This document shows positions 33,525-41,430 of a stretch of 64,000 nt of DNA, piece after piece; the first letter of the stretch is position 1, and each line of letters begins with the position of its first letter. The notes beneath the pieces are model-generated. The model was not told where the DNA came from, did no database searches, and saw nothing but the letters and a program-made list of their open reading frames with translations. This DNA is from Anaerolineales bacterium UBA2181 (GTDB lineage: Bacteria; Chloroflexota; Anaerolineae; Promineifilales; UBA4811), in the NCBI GenBank assembly GCA_002328075.1, contig DCVT01000044.1:1-64000 (forward strand), read 5' to 3'. The translations under genes were made by a program, and so were the position numbers.

Positions 33525-34331
33525 TTAACCGTTGGACGGACCCGGCGTCCGCTGTTTTTCCAGGAACTGGCATACCGCTTGGTTGAACGCCTCGGGTTGG
33601 TCGACCGGGGTGGCATGCCGGCTGTCCTCGATCACAACCACCGCCGCACGCTGCATCCGGGCGGCGGCGGCGGCCTTGACCGCCACCGGCGCATAGTCCT
33701 GGTCGGCCGCCACAAACAGGGTTGGGCAAGCCACCTCGCCCAGCCGGTCGTTCACGCTCCACCCAACCAGGCTGCGCATCGCCGCCCGGTAGGCGCGCGG
33801 ATCGTTCTCGGCCCAGCGCTCGGCGAACAGCCGCCGGATCTCTTCTTGACCCGGTTTGGGAAAGAGCCGGCCGCCCAGCACCTCGCCCATTTTGCGCATG
33901 CCCAACAGCCAGACAATGGCAAAGCGCTGGAACACTTGTAGGCGGTCCCGCAAGGTGCGAACGCGCAAATCAGGTCCAGCGTTCACCACCACCAGGCTTT
34001 TCACCAGGTCAGGCGCGTCCACGGCTAATTGCAGACCAATCATCCCACCCATCGAAATGCCCACCACGTGCACCGGCGTGACGCCCAGCGCCTGGATCAA
34101 TGCAGTCACGTCGCGGGCAAACAGTGGGACGCTGTACCGGCCGGATGGTTTGTCCGACCGGCCATGACCACGGATATCCACCGTCACCACCTGATACTGC
34201 TGGGCAAAATAACCGGTCTGCAGTTCCCAGTCTCGGCTGCTGGACCCAAGGCCGTGGATGAAGAGAATTGGATCGCCCTCTCCCACTGTTTCATAATACA
34301 GCTCGATGTCGCCGACGCTGATTCTGGTCAT
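33525..34331 (-). CDS. Alpha/beta-hydrolase
   Basis: 268 residues. The oxyanion motif 'FIHGLGSSS', nucleophile elbow 'GISMGG', acid Asp in 'AADQDYAP' and His in 'SRHATPV' complete the catalytic triad. The cap region 'FAIVWLLGMRKMGEVLGG' is moderately long. It resembles 3-oxoadipate enol-lactonase, esterase and haloperoxidase-like hydrolases, but no substrate can be assigned. It is convergent with the antiporter gene and appears monocistronic. Confidence 0.85.
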   Translation of the reverse strand: MTRISVGDIELYYETVGEGDPILFIHGLGSSSRDWELQTGYFAQQYQVVTVDIRGHGRSDKPSGRYSVPLFARDVTALIQALGVTPVHVVGISMGGMIGLQLAVDAPDLVKSLVVVNAGPDLRVRTLRDRLQVFQRFAIVWLLGMRKMGEVLGGRLFPKPGQEEIRRLFAERWAENDPRAYRAAMRSLVGWSVNDRLGEVACPTLFVAADQDYAPVAVKAAAAARMQRAAVVVIEDSRHATPVDQPEAFNQAVCQFLEKQRTPGPSNG

Positions 34332-34862
34332 GCTCGCTCTCCCTTCCCGGGTACCCCACAGGAATTGGCCGCCGAGCTACCGCGTGCAGGACCGTTAAAC
34401 CCCGGCGCCTGCACGCGCAGCAGTTAGTGGACGCCGGTCCAACCTGATGTGTGCCCGGCCATCAGTCAAGTAACGGTCGCGGACAACTCCGCGGCGCGCT
34501 CGACAGACCATACGCTTGCCAGGTAGCATAGTGCAAACCGCCCGAAAGTCAAACCCATGACAACGGTTGGCCCAAGCTTAGGAGGACACTGTGGCATGGT
34601 CCATGCAGACACCGGTTGCCAGCGCGCAGGCTGCCTCGCCTGGCGGGTCGTCCTGATGATGGCGGCAGGAGTCTGATCGGTGCCAGCCGGTTCTGCCCAC
34701 GGCCGCGCACGGCTGGTGAAGTAAGGGATGGCGGGGCTGATGACCCCACAGCAGCCTTGCCAACCACCTCTCGTCGACACCCGTGGGTTGGTGAGCGCCG
34801 TCGTTCCCATGGTTGATACCTAGATCCGTGTTCTCTTCCGGCCCCAGGACCAATTCGCGCTC
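34332..34862. other. Intergenic region, nothing recognised
   Basis: About 530 bases lie between the divergent hydrolase and tRNA-Trp. Open frames here are short or run into the tRNA and show no family motif. No RNA gene was recognised. Confidence 0.6.
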
Positions 34863-34890
34863 TTGTGGTTTGCCAGGGATTTGGTATAAT
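34863..34890 (+). promoter_or_regulatory. Promoter of the tRNA-Trp/secE-nusG-rpl operon
   Basis: TTGTGG (34863-34868) and a perfect extended -10, TGG-TATAAT (34885-34890), are separated by 16 bases. Transcription would start near 34897, about 34 bases before the tRNA. Confidence 0.75.
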
Positions 34891-34930
34891 CTGCGCAGCG
34901 GCAGATTGCAGGTAGCTTTTTGCTGTGTGT

Positions 34931-35006
34931 AGGCGAGTAGCTCAACTGGCAGAGCAACGGTCTCCAAAACCGTAGGTTGTGGGTTCGATTCCTGCCTCGC
35001 CTGCCA
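34931..35006 (+). tRNA. tRNA-Trp (anticodon CCA)
   Basis: A 76-base cloverleaf. The acceptor stem AGGCGAG pairs with CTCGCCT, the anticodon loop CTCCAAA gives CCA, and the T-arm loop is TTCGATT. Discriminator G and CCA are encoded. Its position just before secE-nusG is a conserved bacterial arrangement. Confidence 0.97.
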
Positions 35007-35015
35007 AATACGGTT

Positions 35016-35058
35016 CTACACTCAAGACACCGTCCGCGGGGCGGTGTCTTGAGTGTAG
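35016..35058 (+). other. Perfect 17-base-pair hairpin between tRNA-Trp and secE
   Basis: Arms 35016-35032 and 35042-35058 (CTACACTCAAGACACCG and its exact complement) surround a nine-base loop. No T-run follows, so it is not a standard terminator. A 3'-end processing site (RNase III-like) that frees the tRNA from the secE message, or a partial terminator, is plausible. Confidence 0.75.
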
Positions 35059-35091
35059 GGAAACATATCAAACTGGAACAAGGAACGTAGG

Positions 35092-35310
35092 ATGGCGAAA
35101 GAACAGACAAAAAAGGAAACGAAACGAGAGCTCGGCGTCTTGCGCTATCTGCGGGACACACGAGGTGAGTTGCGCAAGGTCACCTGGCCTACACGGGAAG
35201 AGGCGCTAAAGCTGACCTACATCGTTTTGGGCGTCACCCTGGTATTCGCCGCGTTCCTCGGGTTCCTGGATTGGGTTTTTTCTCAGGTGTTTAGACTGCT
35301 GTTCTCCTGA
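35092..35310 (+). CDS. secE: Protein translocase subunit SecE
   Basis: 72 residues. The cytosolic N-terminal segment contains the conserved 'GELRKVTWPTREEA' amphipathic helix that contacts SecY. One membrane helix follows (about residues 43-65, 'IVLGVTLVFAAFLGFLDWV'). This is the short one-helix form common outside Proteobacteria. It lies 28 bases before nusG in the conserved secE-nusG-rplK order and shares the tRNA-Trp promoter. Confidence 0.95.
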   Translation: MAKEQTKKETKRELGVLRYLRDTRGELRKVTWPTREEALKLTYIVLGVTLVFAAFLGFLDWVFSQVFRLLFS

Positions 35311-35337
35311 GGAATGGTGGGGAAAAGGCCATAAGGC

Positions 35338-36087
35338 ATGGATGACTTTGATCTGTCCAAGAACCCATTCTTGGATTCAGGGGATGATGTAGAGGAGATT
35401 CCCCTGGATGTGGTGCTGGACGAACTACAACGGGATTCCTTTGTTGCGGCCGAGCCGGAACCCGAACTCGAGGTTGACCTGGTTCCGGTGGCGCAACCTC
35501 CGGAACCAATACAGGAACCGGTCGGAGGTCCCGAAACGGAACCGCCATCTCAGGAGGAAGAGACCGGAAGACACTGGTACGTGATCCATTGCTACTCGGG
35601 TTACGAGAACAAGGTGAGCCACAACCTGGAGCAACGGATCGAAACGATGGGCATGCAAGAAAAGATCTTTGACGTTGTGGTGCCGACCGAAGAGGAAATC
35701 GAGGTCAAGGAAGGCAAACGACGGACGGTGGAGCGCAGGGTATTCCCGGGGTACATTCTGGTCCAGATGGTCATGGACGAGGATTCCTGGTATGTCGTGC
35801 GCAACACCCCGGGCGTCACCGGTTTTGTTGGAATGGGAAACGATCCCACCCCACTGCGCCCGGAGGAGGTCCAGGCCATCATGAAGCGCATGGAGGCCGA
35901 GGCACCGCGGGTTAAAGTCACCTACAAGATCGGCCAAAAAGTCCGCATCACGGACGGGCCGTTTGCCGACTTTATGGGCACGGTTAGCGATATTGACATG
36001 GACAAATCCAAGGTGCGCGTGTTTGTCTCATTCTTCGGCCGGGAAACGCCTGTAGAGCTGGACTTCTTGCAGGTTGACAGGATGTGA
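35338..36087 (+). CDS. nusG: Transcription termination/antitermination factor NusG with acidic N-terminal extension
   Basis: 249 residues, about 70 longer than typical. Residues 1-75 are an acidic, Pro/Glu-rich, probably disordered tail. The NGN domain starts at 'RHWYVIHCYSGYENKV', and 'RRVFPGYILVQM' and 'TPGVTGFVG' are hallmark motifs. The KOW domain is at the end ('GQKVRITDGPFADFMG...'). It binds RNA polymerase and couples to Rho or the ribosome (S10). The start ATG 35338 is the only upstream Met in the frame, so the tail appears genuine; its function is unknown. Confidence 0.95.
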   Translation: MDDFDLSKNPFLDSGDDVEEIPLDVVLDELQRDSFVAAEPEPELEVDLVPVAQPPEPIQEPVGGPETEPPSQEEETGRHWYVIHCYSGYENKVSHNLEQRIETMGMQEKIFDVVVPTEEEIEVKEGKRRTVERRVFPGYILVQMVMDEDSWYVVRNTPGVTGFVGMGNDPTPLRPEEVQAIMKRMEAEAPRVKVTYKIGQKVRITDGPFADFMGTVSDIDMDKSKVRVFVSFFGRETPVELDFLQVDRM

Positions 36088-36169
36088 ATCCGTCTGCGTT
36101 GGTTAAGCGCGACGGTTTGGAGATTGTGGGAGGGTTAGACACCCGCCAGAACCACGAAGGAGATATATC

Positions 36170-36595
36170 ATGGCAAAAAAGGTCAAAGCGATCGTCAAGC
36201 TGCAGATAGCGGCCGGCAAGGCCAATCCTGCACCGCCGATCGGTCCCGCGTTGGGGCAGCACGGCATCAACCTGATGCAGTTCTGCAAAGAGTATAACGC
36301 CCGCACGTCCACCCGAGTGGGCGAGATCGTCCCGGCAGAAATCACCATCTTTCAGGACAACTCTTTTACGTTTGTCCTCAAGACACCGCCTACCCCGGAC
36401 CTGCTGCGCAAGGCGGCGGGCGCCGCCAAAGGTTCGGCGACGCCTAACCAGTCAAAGGTCGGTGCCATCTCCAGGGCACAACTCCAGGAGATTGCAGAGA
36501 TCAAGATGAAGGACCTGAACGCATTGGACATGGAAGCCGCCATACGCCAGGTCGAGGGTACCGCCCGCAGCATGGGCATTACAATCAAGGACTGA
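36170..36595 (+). CDS. rplK: Large ribosomal subunit protein uL11
   Basis: 141 residues, standard length. The N-terminal 'VKLQIAAGKANPAPPIGPALGQHG' region and 'FTFVLKTPPTPDLL' are textbook L11 motifs. It forms the GTPase-associated region with 23S rRNA and the L10-L12 stalk. AAGGAG lies seven bases before the ATG. It sits between nusG and rplA in one operon. Confidence 0.98.
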   Translation: MAKKVKAIVKLQIAAGKANPAPPIGPALGQHGINLMQFCKEYNARTSTRVGEIVPAEITIFQDNSFTFVLKTPPTPDLLRKAAGAAKGSATPNQSKVGAISRAQLQEIAEIKMKDLNALDMEAAIRQVEGTARSMGITIKD

Positions 36596-36664
36596 TTCAC
36601 AGAGACAGGCTTATCACCTGTCCCGTGGGAGGGCCAGGCCCGTTATCACCACCAGGAGAGTACG

Positions 36665-37381
36665 ATGGCAAAACACGGAAAACGCTTTGAGGAAGCGCTC
36701 AAACTAGTCGATCGCAGCAAGCAGTATGTCCCCCTGGAAGCCATCAAATTGGCGCAGGACATCAAGCCGAGCAAATTCGACGAGACACTCGAACTTCATC
36801 TGCGGTTGGGGGTAGACCCCCGCCATGCAGACCAACAGGTAAGGTCGGTCGTGGTATTGCCCCACGGCCTGGGAAAGACGGTGCGCGTCTTGGTTTTTGC
36901 CGAGGCTGACGACGCCCGCATGGCGATCGAGGCCGGTGCCGACTATGTTGCCGACGACGCAATGATTGCCCGGATTCAGGGCGGTTGGACCGACTTTGAC
37001 GTCGCGATGGCCGTGCCTTCGCTCATGGGCAAGGTTGGCCGGCTCGGTCGTATCCTAGGTCCGCGTGGGTTGATGCCTAACCCCAAAGCGGGAACTGTTG
37101 CGAGAGGTGAGGACCTTCCTCGCCTGATCCAGGAGGCCAAGGCCGGTCGCGTCGAGTTCCGGGTTGATAAGACCGCCAATTTGCATATCCCTTTGGGAAA
37201 GACTAGTTTTCCGACGGAAAAGCTGGTGGATAACCTGGCGGCAGCCATGGAGGCGGTGAAGAAAGCGCGTCCTCCGGCCGCCAAGGGGACGTTCATCCGG
37301 CGGGCGACGTTGACGACCACGATGGGTCCCGGCCTTCGCCTGGATGTCAACGCGTTAAGCACCATGGAGGTGAGTCTCTAG
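36665..37381 (+). CDS. rplA: Large ribosomal subunit protein uL1
   Basis: 238 residues. 'GKRFEEALKLVD', 'LGRILGPRGLMPNPKAGTV' and the 'EFRVDKTANLHIP' motif identify L1 of the ribosomal stalk base, which also represses its own operon in many bacteria by binding mRNA. CAGGAG precedes the ATG. The stop is followed by an 8-base-pair hairpin (37392-37418) and the L10 leader. Confidence 0.98.
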   Translation: MAKHGKRFEEALKLVDRSKQYVPLEAIKLAQDIKPSKFDETLELHLRLGVDPRHADQQVRSVVVLPHGLGKTVRVLVFAEADDARMAIEAGADYVADDAMIARIQGGWTDFDVAMAVPSLMGKVGRLGRILGPRGLMPNPKAGTVARGEDLPRLIQEAKAGRVEFRVDKTANLHIPLGKTSFPTEKLVDNLAAAMEAVKKARPPAAKGTFIRRATLTTTMGPGLRLDVNALSTMEVSL

Positions 37382-37391
37382 CACATATAGC

Positions 37392-37418
37392 CTGGCGACT
37401 CCGACTGATGGTCGCCAG
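37392..37418 (+). other. Hairpin after rplA
   Basis: Arms CTGGCGAC (37392-37399) and GTCGCCAG (37411-37418) with an 11-base loop, no T-run. It may stabilise the rplKA message end or form part of the L10 leader fold. Confidence 0.45.
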
Positions 37419-37435
37419 CACATCGGCACACGCCC

Positions 37436-37575
37436 TGTCCGCCAGAGACAGCAGGTGCATCGGTCAGATGCTTAATCTCGCCTGCCGAGGCTGACTGAAC
37501 CCGGTTTCTGAGGGCCGCCACGCGGCTGCCCGGGTGCAAGTCTTTCCCTCGGTATGCGAGGGAGAGACTTTTTTT
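37436..37575 (+). ncRNA. Ribosomal protein L10 leader with intrinsic attenuator
   Basis: The core AGAGACAGCAGGTG, then CTTAATCTCG, then CCTGCCGAGG (37445-37490) is the recognisable L10-leader kink-turn region bound by the L10-L12 complex. It ends in a 14-base-pair stem (37538-37551 with 37557-37570, one G-U pair) running into seven T's (37569-37575), a strong intrinsic terminator directly before the rplJ ribosome site. In Bacillus the same leader attenuates rplJL when L10-L12 is in excess; the same feedback is expected here. Confidence 0.88.
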
Positions 37576-37595
37576 GTCCAGGAGGTGAGAACGAT

Positions 37596-38138
37596 TTGGC
37601 TATTTCTAGAGCGCGCAAAGAGGAGCTTATAGCTCAATATGAAGAGGCTGTCAAAAAGAGCACCGCGCTGCTTTTCACCGACTACCGCGGGCTGACAACT
37701 GCCCAGGTTGACCGGCTTCGCGCGGCCGTGCGGGACACGGACGGGTCGGTCAGTGTTGTGCGGCTCACACTACTCCAACTGGCCCTCAAGAACGCGGGGT
37801 ATCCGGTTCCAATGGAGTTGTTGAGCGGTCCAGTCGCGGTCGGTTTTTGCTACGGCGACGTGCCGGCGGTCGCCAAGGCATTCCGGGCCTTTGCCAAAGA
37901 GATGGACAAGGCATCGACTAGAGGCGGCATCGTGGGTCACCGTGTGGTCACCCAGGCCGAGGTGGAGGCCATTGCGGACCTGCCGCCATTGGAGGTGGTA
38001 CGAGCCCAGTTGTTGGGCATTCTCAGCGCCCCCGCGCGTGGCGTTGCTGGGGCCGTGGCTGGTGGCGTACGCCAGGTGATCAACGTGTTGAATGCGTACG
38101 CGCAAGGTGAGAAGGAACAGGCCGGAATCGCGGCGTGA
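37596..38138 (+). CDS. rplJ: Large ribosomal subunit protein uL10
   Basis: 180 residues from TTG 37596. This start is decided by AGGAGGTGAG at 37580-37589, and the protein then opens 'MAISRARKEELIAQYEE' as in other L10 proteins. The longer frame from 37554 would begin inside the attenuator hairpin. 'LFTDYRGLTTAQVDRLR' and 'LLGILSAPARGVAG' are family motifs. It anchors L12 dimers on the ribosome and represses its own leader. The rare TTG start may also limit expression. Confidence 0.95.
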   Translation: MAISRARKEELIAQYEEAVKKSTALLFTDYRGLTTAQVDRLRAAVRDTDGSVSVVRLTLLQLALKNAGYPVPMELLSGPVAVGFCYGDVPAVAKAFRAFAKEMDKASTRGGIVGHRVVTQAEVEAIADLPPLEVVRAQLLGILSAPARGVAGAVAGGVRQVINVLNAYAQGEKEQAGIAA

Positions 38139-38209
38139 TCGACCCGGCTCAAAGCCAACACCCTGCGGCGGGGAGGCCCGCCGTATCAGATCAACAAGGA
38201 GCATAGAAC

Positions 38210-38602
38210 ATGGCAGATTTGGCAAAACTGGTGGATGAACTCTCTCAACTCACCCTCTTGGAGGCAGCGGAGCTCACCAAGATGTTGGAAGAAAAATGGG
38301 GCGTCAGTGCAGCGGCTCCGGTGGCCGTGATGGCGGCCGGCCCAGCGGGTGCAGCTGCCCCCGTGGAAGAGGTTGAGGAAAAGACCGAATTCGACGTCGT
38401 CCTGACCGAGATCGGACCCAAGAAGATCGAGGTGATCAAGGCCGTCCGTTCGGTCACCACCCTCGGCTTGAAGGAGGCCAAGGAGGCAGTGGAAGCAGCC
38501 GCCGGAGGTCAGAGCGTGATTCTTGAGGCGGTGAGCAAAGAACTCGCTGCCGACGCCAAGGCCAAGATCGAGGAGGCTGGCGCAGTAGTTTTGGTCAAAT
38601 AG
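38210..38602 (+). CDS. rplL: Large ribosomal subunit protein bL12 (L7/L12)
   Basis: 130 residues. An N-terminal dimerisation helix ('LVDELSQLTLLEAAEL'), a flexible Ala/Val/Gly-rich hinge (about residues 38-55) and the factor-binding C-terminal domain with 'EKTEFDVVL', 'KIEVIKAVRSVTTLGLKEAKE' are all standard. AAGGAG lies before the ATG. Last gene of the operon; a terminator follows. Confidence 0.98.
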   Translation: MADLAKLVDELSQLTLLEAAELTKMLEEKWGVSAAAPVAVMAAGPAGAAAPVEEVEEKTEFDVVLTEIGPKKIEVIKAVRSVTTLGLKEAKEAVEAAAGGQSVILEAVSKELAADAKAKIEEAGAVVLVK

Positions 38603-38627
38603 CTTCGGCTAAATGCACCAACCCAGG

Positions 38628-38658
38628 AAAGCGGGCGATGATGATCGCCCGCTTTCTT
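38628..38658 (+). terminator. Terminator after rplL
   Basis: Perfect 12-base-pair stem (AAAGCGGGCGAT with its complement, 38628-38639 and 38644-38655), GATG loop, then CTT. The T-run is short; the A-rich left flank could let it serve the convergent radA gene as well. Confidence 0.75.
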
Positions 38659-38669
38659 GCATCTTACCG

Positions 38670-40049
38670 TCAGCCATCGCTGGCCAGGAGGGTCAATTCT
38701 ATGGCTTCTTGGAGCGAACGAGCACCCACTACCTCAATGCCCGCTGGGTAACCCTCGGCCGGCCGGCGGAGGGTTTTCGGCACAATGCAGCGCCGGAAGC
38801 CCAGTTTTCCGGCTTCGTGAAGACGCGCCCCCAGTTGCCCGACGGTACGTAGCTCACCCGAGAGACCGACCTCGCCCACCAAAGCCAGGTCAGCCGCCAC
38901 TGGCCGGTCACGTTTGCTGGAGGCGATGGCGGCCGAGATGGCCAGGTCAGCCGCCGGTTCACCTACCTGCAGACCGCCTACCACGTTCACAAACACATCC
39001 TGGTCGTACAACTTTAGCCCAACTCGTTTGCTGAGTACTGCAGTCAACAACAGCAGCCGGTTGAAATCGACCCCGTTAGCCGTTCTCCGCGGGTTGGTAA
39101 AGCTGGTGGGACTCGTCAAGGCCTGAACTTCGACCAATAACGGGCGGGTTCCCTCCATGGTCACGGCGATGGCCGAACCAGCCGCGTTCGCCAGCCGCTC
39201 TGCCAGGAAGGCTTCCGACGGATTTGTCACCTCCACCATTCCCCGGCTCTGCATCTCAAAGACACCGACCTCCGATGTGGCCCCAAATCGGTTCTTGATC
39301 GCTCGCAGCAGTCGATAGGTGTGAAAACGGTCCCCCTCCAGGTACAACACCGTATCCACAATATGCTCCAAAACCCGAGGACCGGCAATGGTGCCCTCTT
39401 TGGTCACATGCCCTACCAGGAAGACCGCCACCCCAGAGGATTTTGCCACCTCCTGCAATCGCGAGGCGCAAGTTCGTATTTGGGTGAGGGTCCCGGCGGC
39501 CGAGTCTATCTCGCGCAGGCGCATTGTCTGAATCGAATCAACGATCACGATGGACGGCTTGAGGTCATTCATGAACTCCACCAACGAGTCCAGGTCGGTT
39601 TCGGTCACCAGATAGAGCGAGTCGCCATCCAGTCCCAGCCGGTTGGCCCGCATCTTGATCTGCTGTACCGACTCCTCACCCGAGGAGAACAGAACCGGAG
39701 CCGCCTGCTCTGCCATCCGAGCCGCCATCTGCAGAAGGAGAGTGCTCTTGCCAATTCCTGGATCGCCGCTGATCAGCACCAGCGAGCCCGGGACGATGCC
39801 CCCACCCAGCACGCGAGCGAACTCTCCGATCGGCAAGGATAGGCGATCCAACCCATCAGTCGTCACCTCTGCCAGCCGTCGAGGACGAAGATGGGTTTGA
39901 ATAGGTCCAGCCGGCCGTGTGGGAGCCGGCTCAGTGAACTCAGTCTCCAACAACGTGCCCCATTCGCCGCAGCCCGGGCAGCGGCCCATCATGCGCGCCG
40001 AATGCCGGCCGCAATTCTGGCATACGAACACCGAATAACCCTTGGCCAC
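38670..40049 (-). CDS. radA: DNA repair protein RadA (Sms)
   Basis: 459 residues from GTG 40049, chosen because GAGGAGG lies six bases upstream and the protein then begins 'MAKGYSVFVCQNCG'. A longer frame exists but adds non-homologous sequence. Order of features: zinc finger C-x2-C...C-x2-C ('CQNCGRHSARMMGRCPGCGEW'), Walker A 'GDPGIGKST', Walker B 'SIVIVDSIQ', the RadA-specific 'KNRFG' motif, and a C-terminal Lon-protease-like domain. It drives branch migration in recombination. It starts one base after the endonuclease IV stop, so the two repair genes are coupled. Confidence 0.96.
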   Translation of the reverse strand: MAKGYSVFVCQNCGRHSARMMGRCPGCGEWGTLLETEFTEPAPTRPAGPIQTHLRPRRLAEVTTDGLDRLSLPIGEFARVLGGGIVPGSLVLISGDPGIGKSTLLLQMAARMAEQAAPVLFSSGEESVQQIKMRANRLGLDGDSLYLVTETDLDSLVEFMNDLKPSIVIVDSIQTMRLREIDSAAGTLTQIRTCASRLQEVAKSSGVAVFLVGHVTKEGTIAGPRVLEHIVDTVLYLEGDRFHTYRLLRAIKNRFGATSEVGVFEMQSRGMVEVTNPSEAFLAERLANAAGSAIAVTMEGTRPLLVEVQALTSPTSFTNPRRTANGVDFNRLLLLTAVLSKRVGLKLYDQDVFVNVVGGLQVGEPAADLAISAAIASSKRDRPVAADLALVGEVGLSGELRTVGQLGARLHEAGKLGFRRCIVPKTLRRPAEGYPAGIEVVGARSLQEAIELTLLASDG

Positions 40050-40050
40050 C

Positions 40051-40941
40051 TCAAACCTCCTCTCTCTCTGCTGCCAAGTGTCGGTCAAGGAGGCTGCGCA
40101 GCACTTGCAGGTTCGCCGCGTTCCGGCCTGCCCCCTCGTCGTCTGGCCCATCTGTCGGCGTCTCCAGGTGCGCTGGGTGCTCGGAAAAGCGGGGGTCATT
40201 CACCAGCGCCGAAAAGCCTGCCAAGCTGATCTCGCCTTCGCCAATATGCGTATGCCGGTCCTTTCGGCTGCCCAACCCATTTTTGCTGTCGTTGAGATGG
40301 AAACAGCGCAGTCGGCCCAAGCCGATGACTCGGTCAAACTCGGCCATGGTAGCCTCGTACGTCTCCGCAGTCCGCAAATCATAACCGGCCACAAACACGT
40401 GACAAGGATCAAAGCAGACACCCAAACGCTCACCGCCCTCGGTGTTGGAGAGGACCCACTCGATCTGTTCAAACCGATACCCCAGATTAGTTCCCTGTCC
40501 AGCCATTGTTTCCAAACAGATGGTTGGGCCGTTGGCCGGCATTTCTTCCAGGAGCCTATCCAGGGCATCGACAATGCGAGCCAGTCCAGCCTCCTCACCG
40601 GCATTCGTGTGTGATCCGGGATGGAAGGTCAGAGTAGGAATCTCCAGCAGAAACGCCCGTTCGGCCTCAATCCTCAGCGCCTGGTACGACCTGAGCCACA
40701 ACGCATCATCCGTTGAGGCGATATTGATCAGATAGGACGCATGGGCCGCCAGCGGCCACAAATCGGGGTGTGAATCCCGCTCGGCAAACCAGAGGGAAAG
40801 CTGGTCCGTGGGGATGGGGGGAGCGTCCCACTGGCGGTTGTTCTTGGTGAACAGCATCAGGGAATCACAGCCGACTTGGTGCGCCCGCCGGAACACGTTA
40901 TGCAGTCCTCCGGCAGTCGATATCACCGCCCCTAACCGCAT
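40051..40941 (-). CDS. nfo: Deoxyribonuclease IV (AP endonuclease)
   Basis: 296 residues, TIM-barrel AP2Ec family. Zinc-site motifs are recognisable: 'LAAHASYLIN', 'TLTFHPGSH', 'ICLETMAGQG', 'GVCFDPCHVFVAGYD', 'CFHLNDSKNGLGSRKDRHTHIG' and 'HLETPTD'. It cleaves 5' to abasic sites in base-excision repair. It is coupled to radA just downstream. Confidence 0.93.
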   Translation of the reverse strand: MRLGAVISTAGGLHNVFRRAHQVGCDSLMLFTKNNRQWDAPPIPTDQLSLWFAERDSHPDLWPLAAHASYLINIASTDDALWLRSYQALRIEAERAFLLEIPTLTFHPGSHTNAGEEAGLARIVDALDRLLEEMPANGPTICLETMAGQGTNLGYRFEQIEWVLSNTEGGERLGVCFDPCHVFVAGYDLRTAETYEATMAEFDRVIGLGRLRCFHLNDSKNGLGSRKDRHTHIGEGEISLAGFSALVNDPRFSEHPAHLETPTDGPDDEGAGRNAANLQVLRSLLDRHLAAEREEV

Positions 40942-41007
40942 TGCCCCCTCCAGAGCTGTCCCGCCACCGTAACCCGAACCCGGCAGCTTTTCAAGGCAAC
41001 TGCCTGT

Positions 41008-41355
41008 TCACTGGATGTGAAGTAGCGCCCTGCCCCCCTTCCATAGGGACTCCAGGCCATAATACCGGCGCTTCTCCGGGCTGAACAGGTGCACAATCAC
41101 ATCGCCGTAATCGAGCAAGACCCACTCGACCTCCCCGTTACCCTCCAGGCTCCAGGGCATCGTGCCGGTGGTCTTTTTGACCGATTCGCGGATGTCCTCC
41201 TGCAGCGCGTTCAGCTGCCGATCGCTGTTTCCGCTGCAGAACACAAAATAGTCGGCAAACGTGTCCAGACTCGTGATGTCCAACAGCAGGATGTCCTCCC
41301 CCTTTTTCTCCTCCATGACCTGAACAATATAGCGAGCGAGTTCAATGGGTTCCAG
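41008..41355 (-). CDS. rsfS: Ribosomal silencing factor RsfS, with CTG start
   Basis: 115 residues. 'EEKKGEDILLLDI', 'TSLDTFADYFVFCSGNSDRQ' and 'WVLLDYGDVIVHLF' define RsfS, which binds uL14 and blocks subunit joining in slow growth. The shortest frame opens at ATG 41316 and would lose the family's conserved N-terminal helix. Reading back in frame gives 'EPIELARYIVQVM', preceded by CTG at 41355 with AGGAGG six bases upstream. CTG is therefore the likely start, a rare codon. It lies between the ansA-containing genes and nfo on the same strand. Confidence 0.93.
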   Translation of the reverse strand: MEPIELARYIVQVMEEKKGEDILLLDITSLDTFADYFVFCSGNSDRQLNALQEDIRESVKKTTGTMPWSLEGNGEVEWVLLDYGDVIVHLFSPEKRRYYGLESLWKGGRALLHIQ

Positions 41356-41430
41356 ATTTTACCTCCTGAAAAATGCGTGCATTTTGCGATTTCACCGGCC
41401 GGTTAGCTCACGCCAGCCGACAGCCTCCAC

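Noticed and set aside
34578..34967. 129-codon minus-strand frame upstream of secE
   Set aside because: It runs through tRNA-Trp and its promoter, so it cannot be a normal gene.
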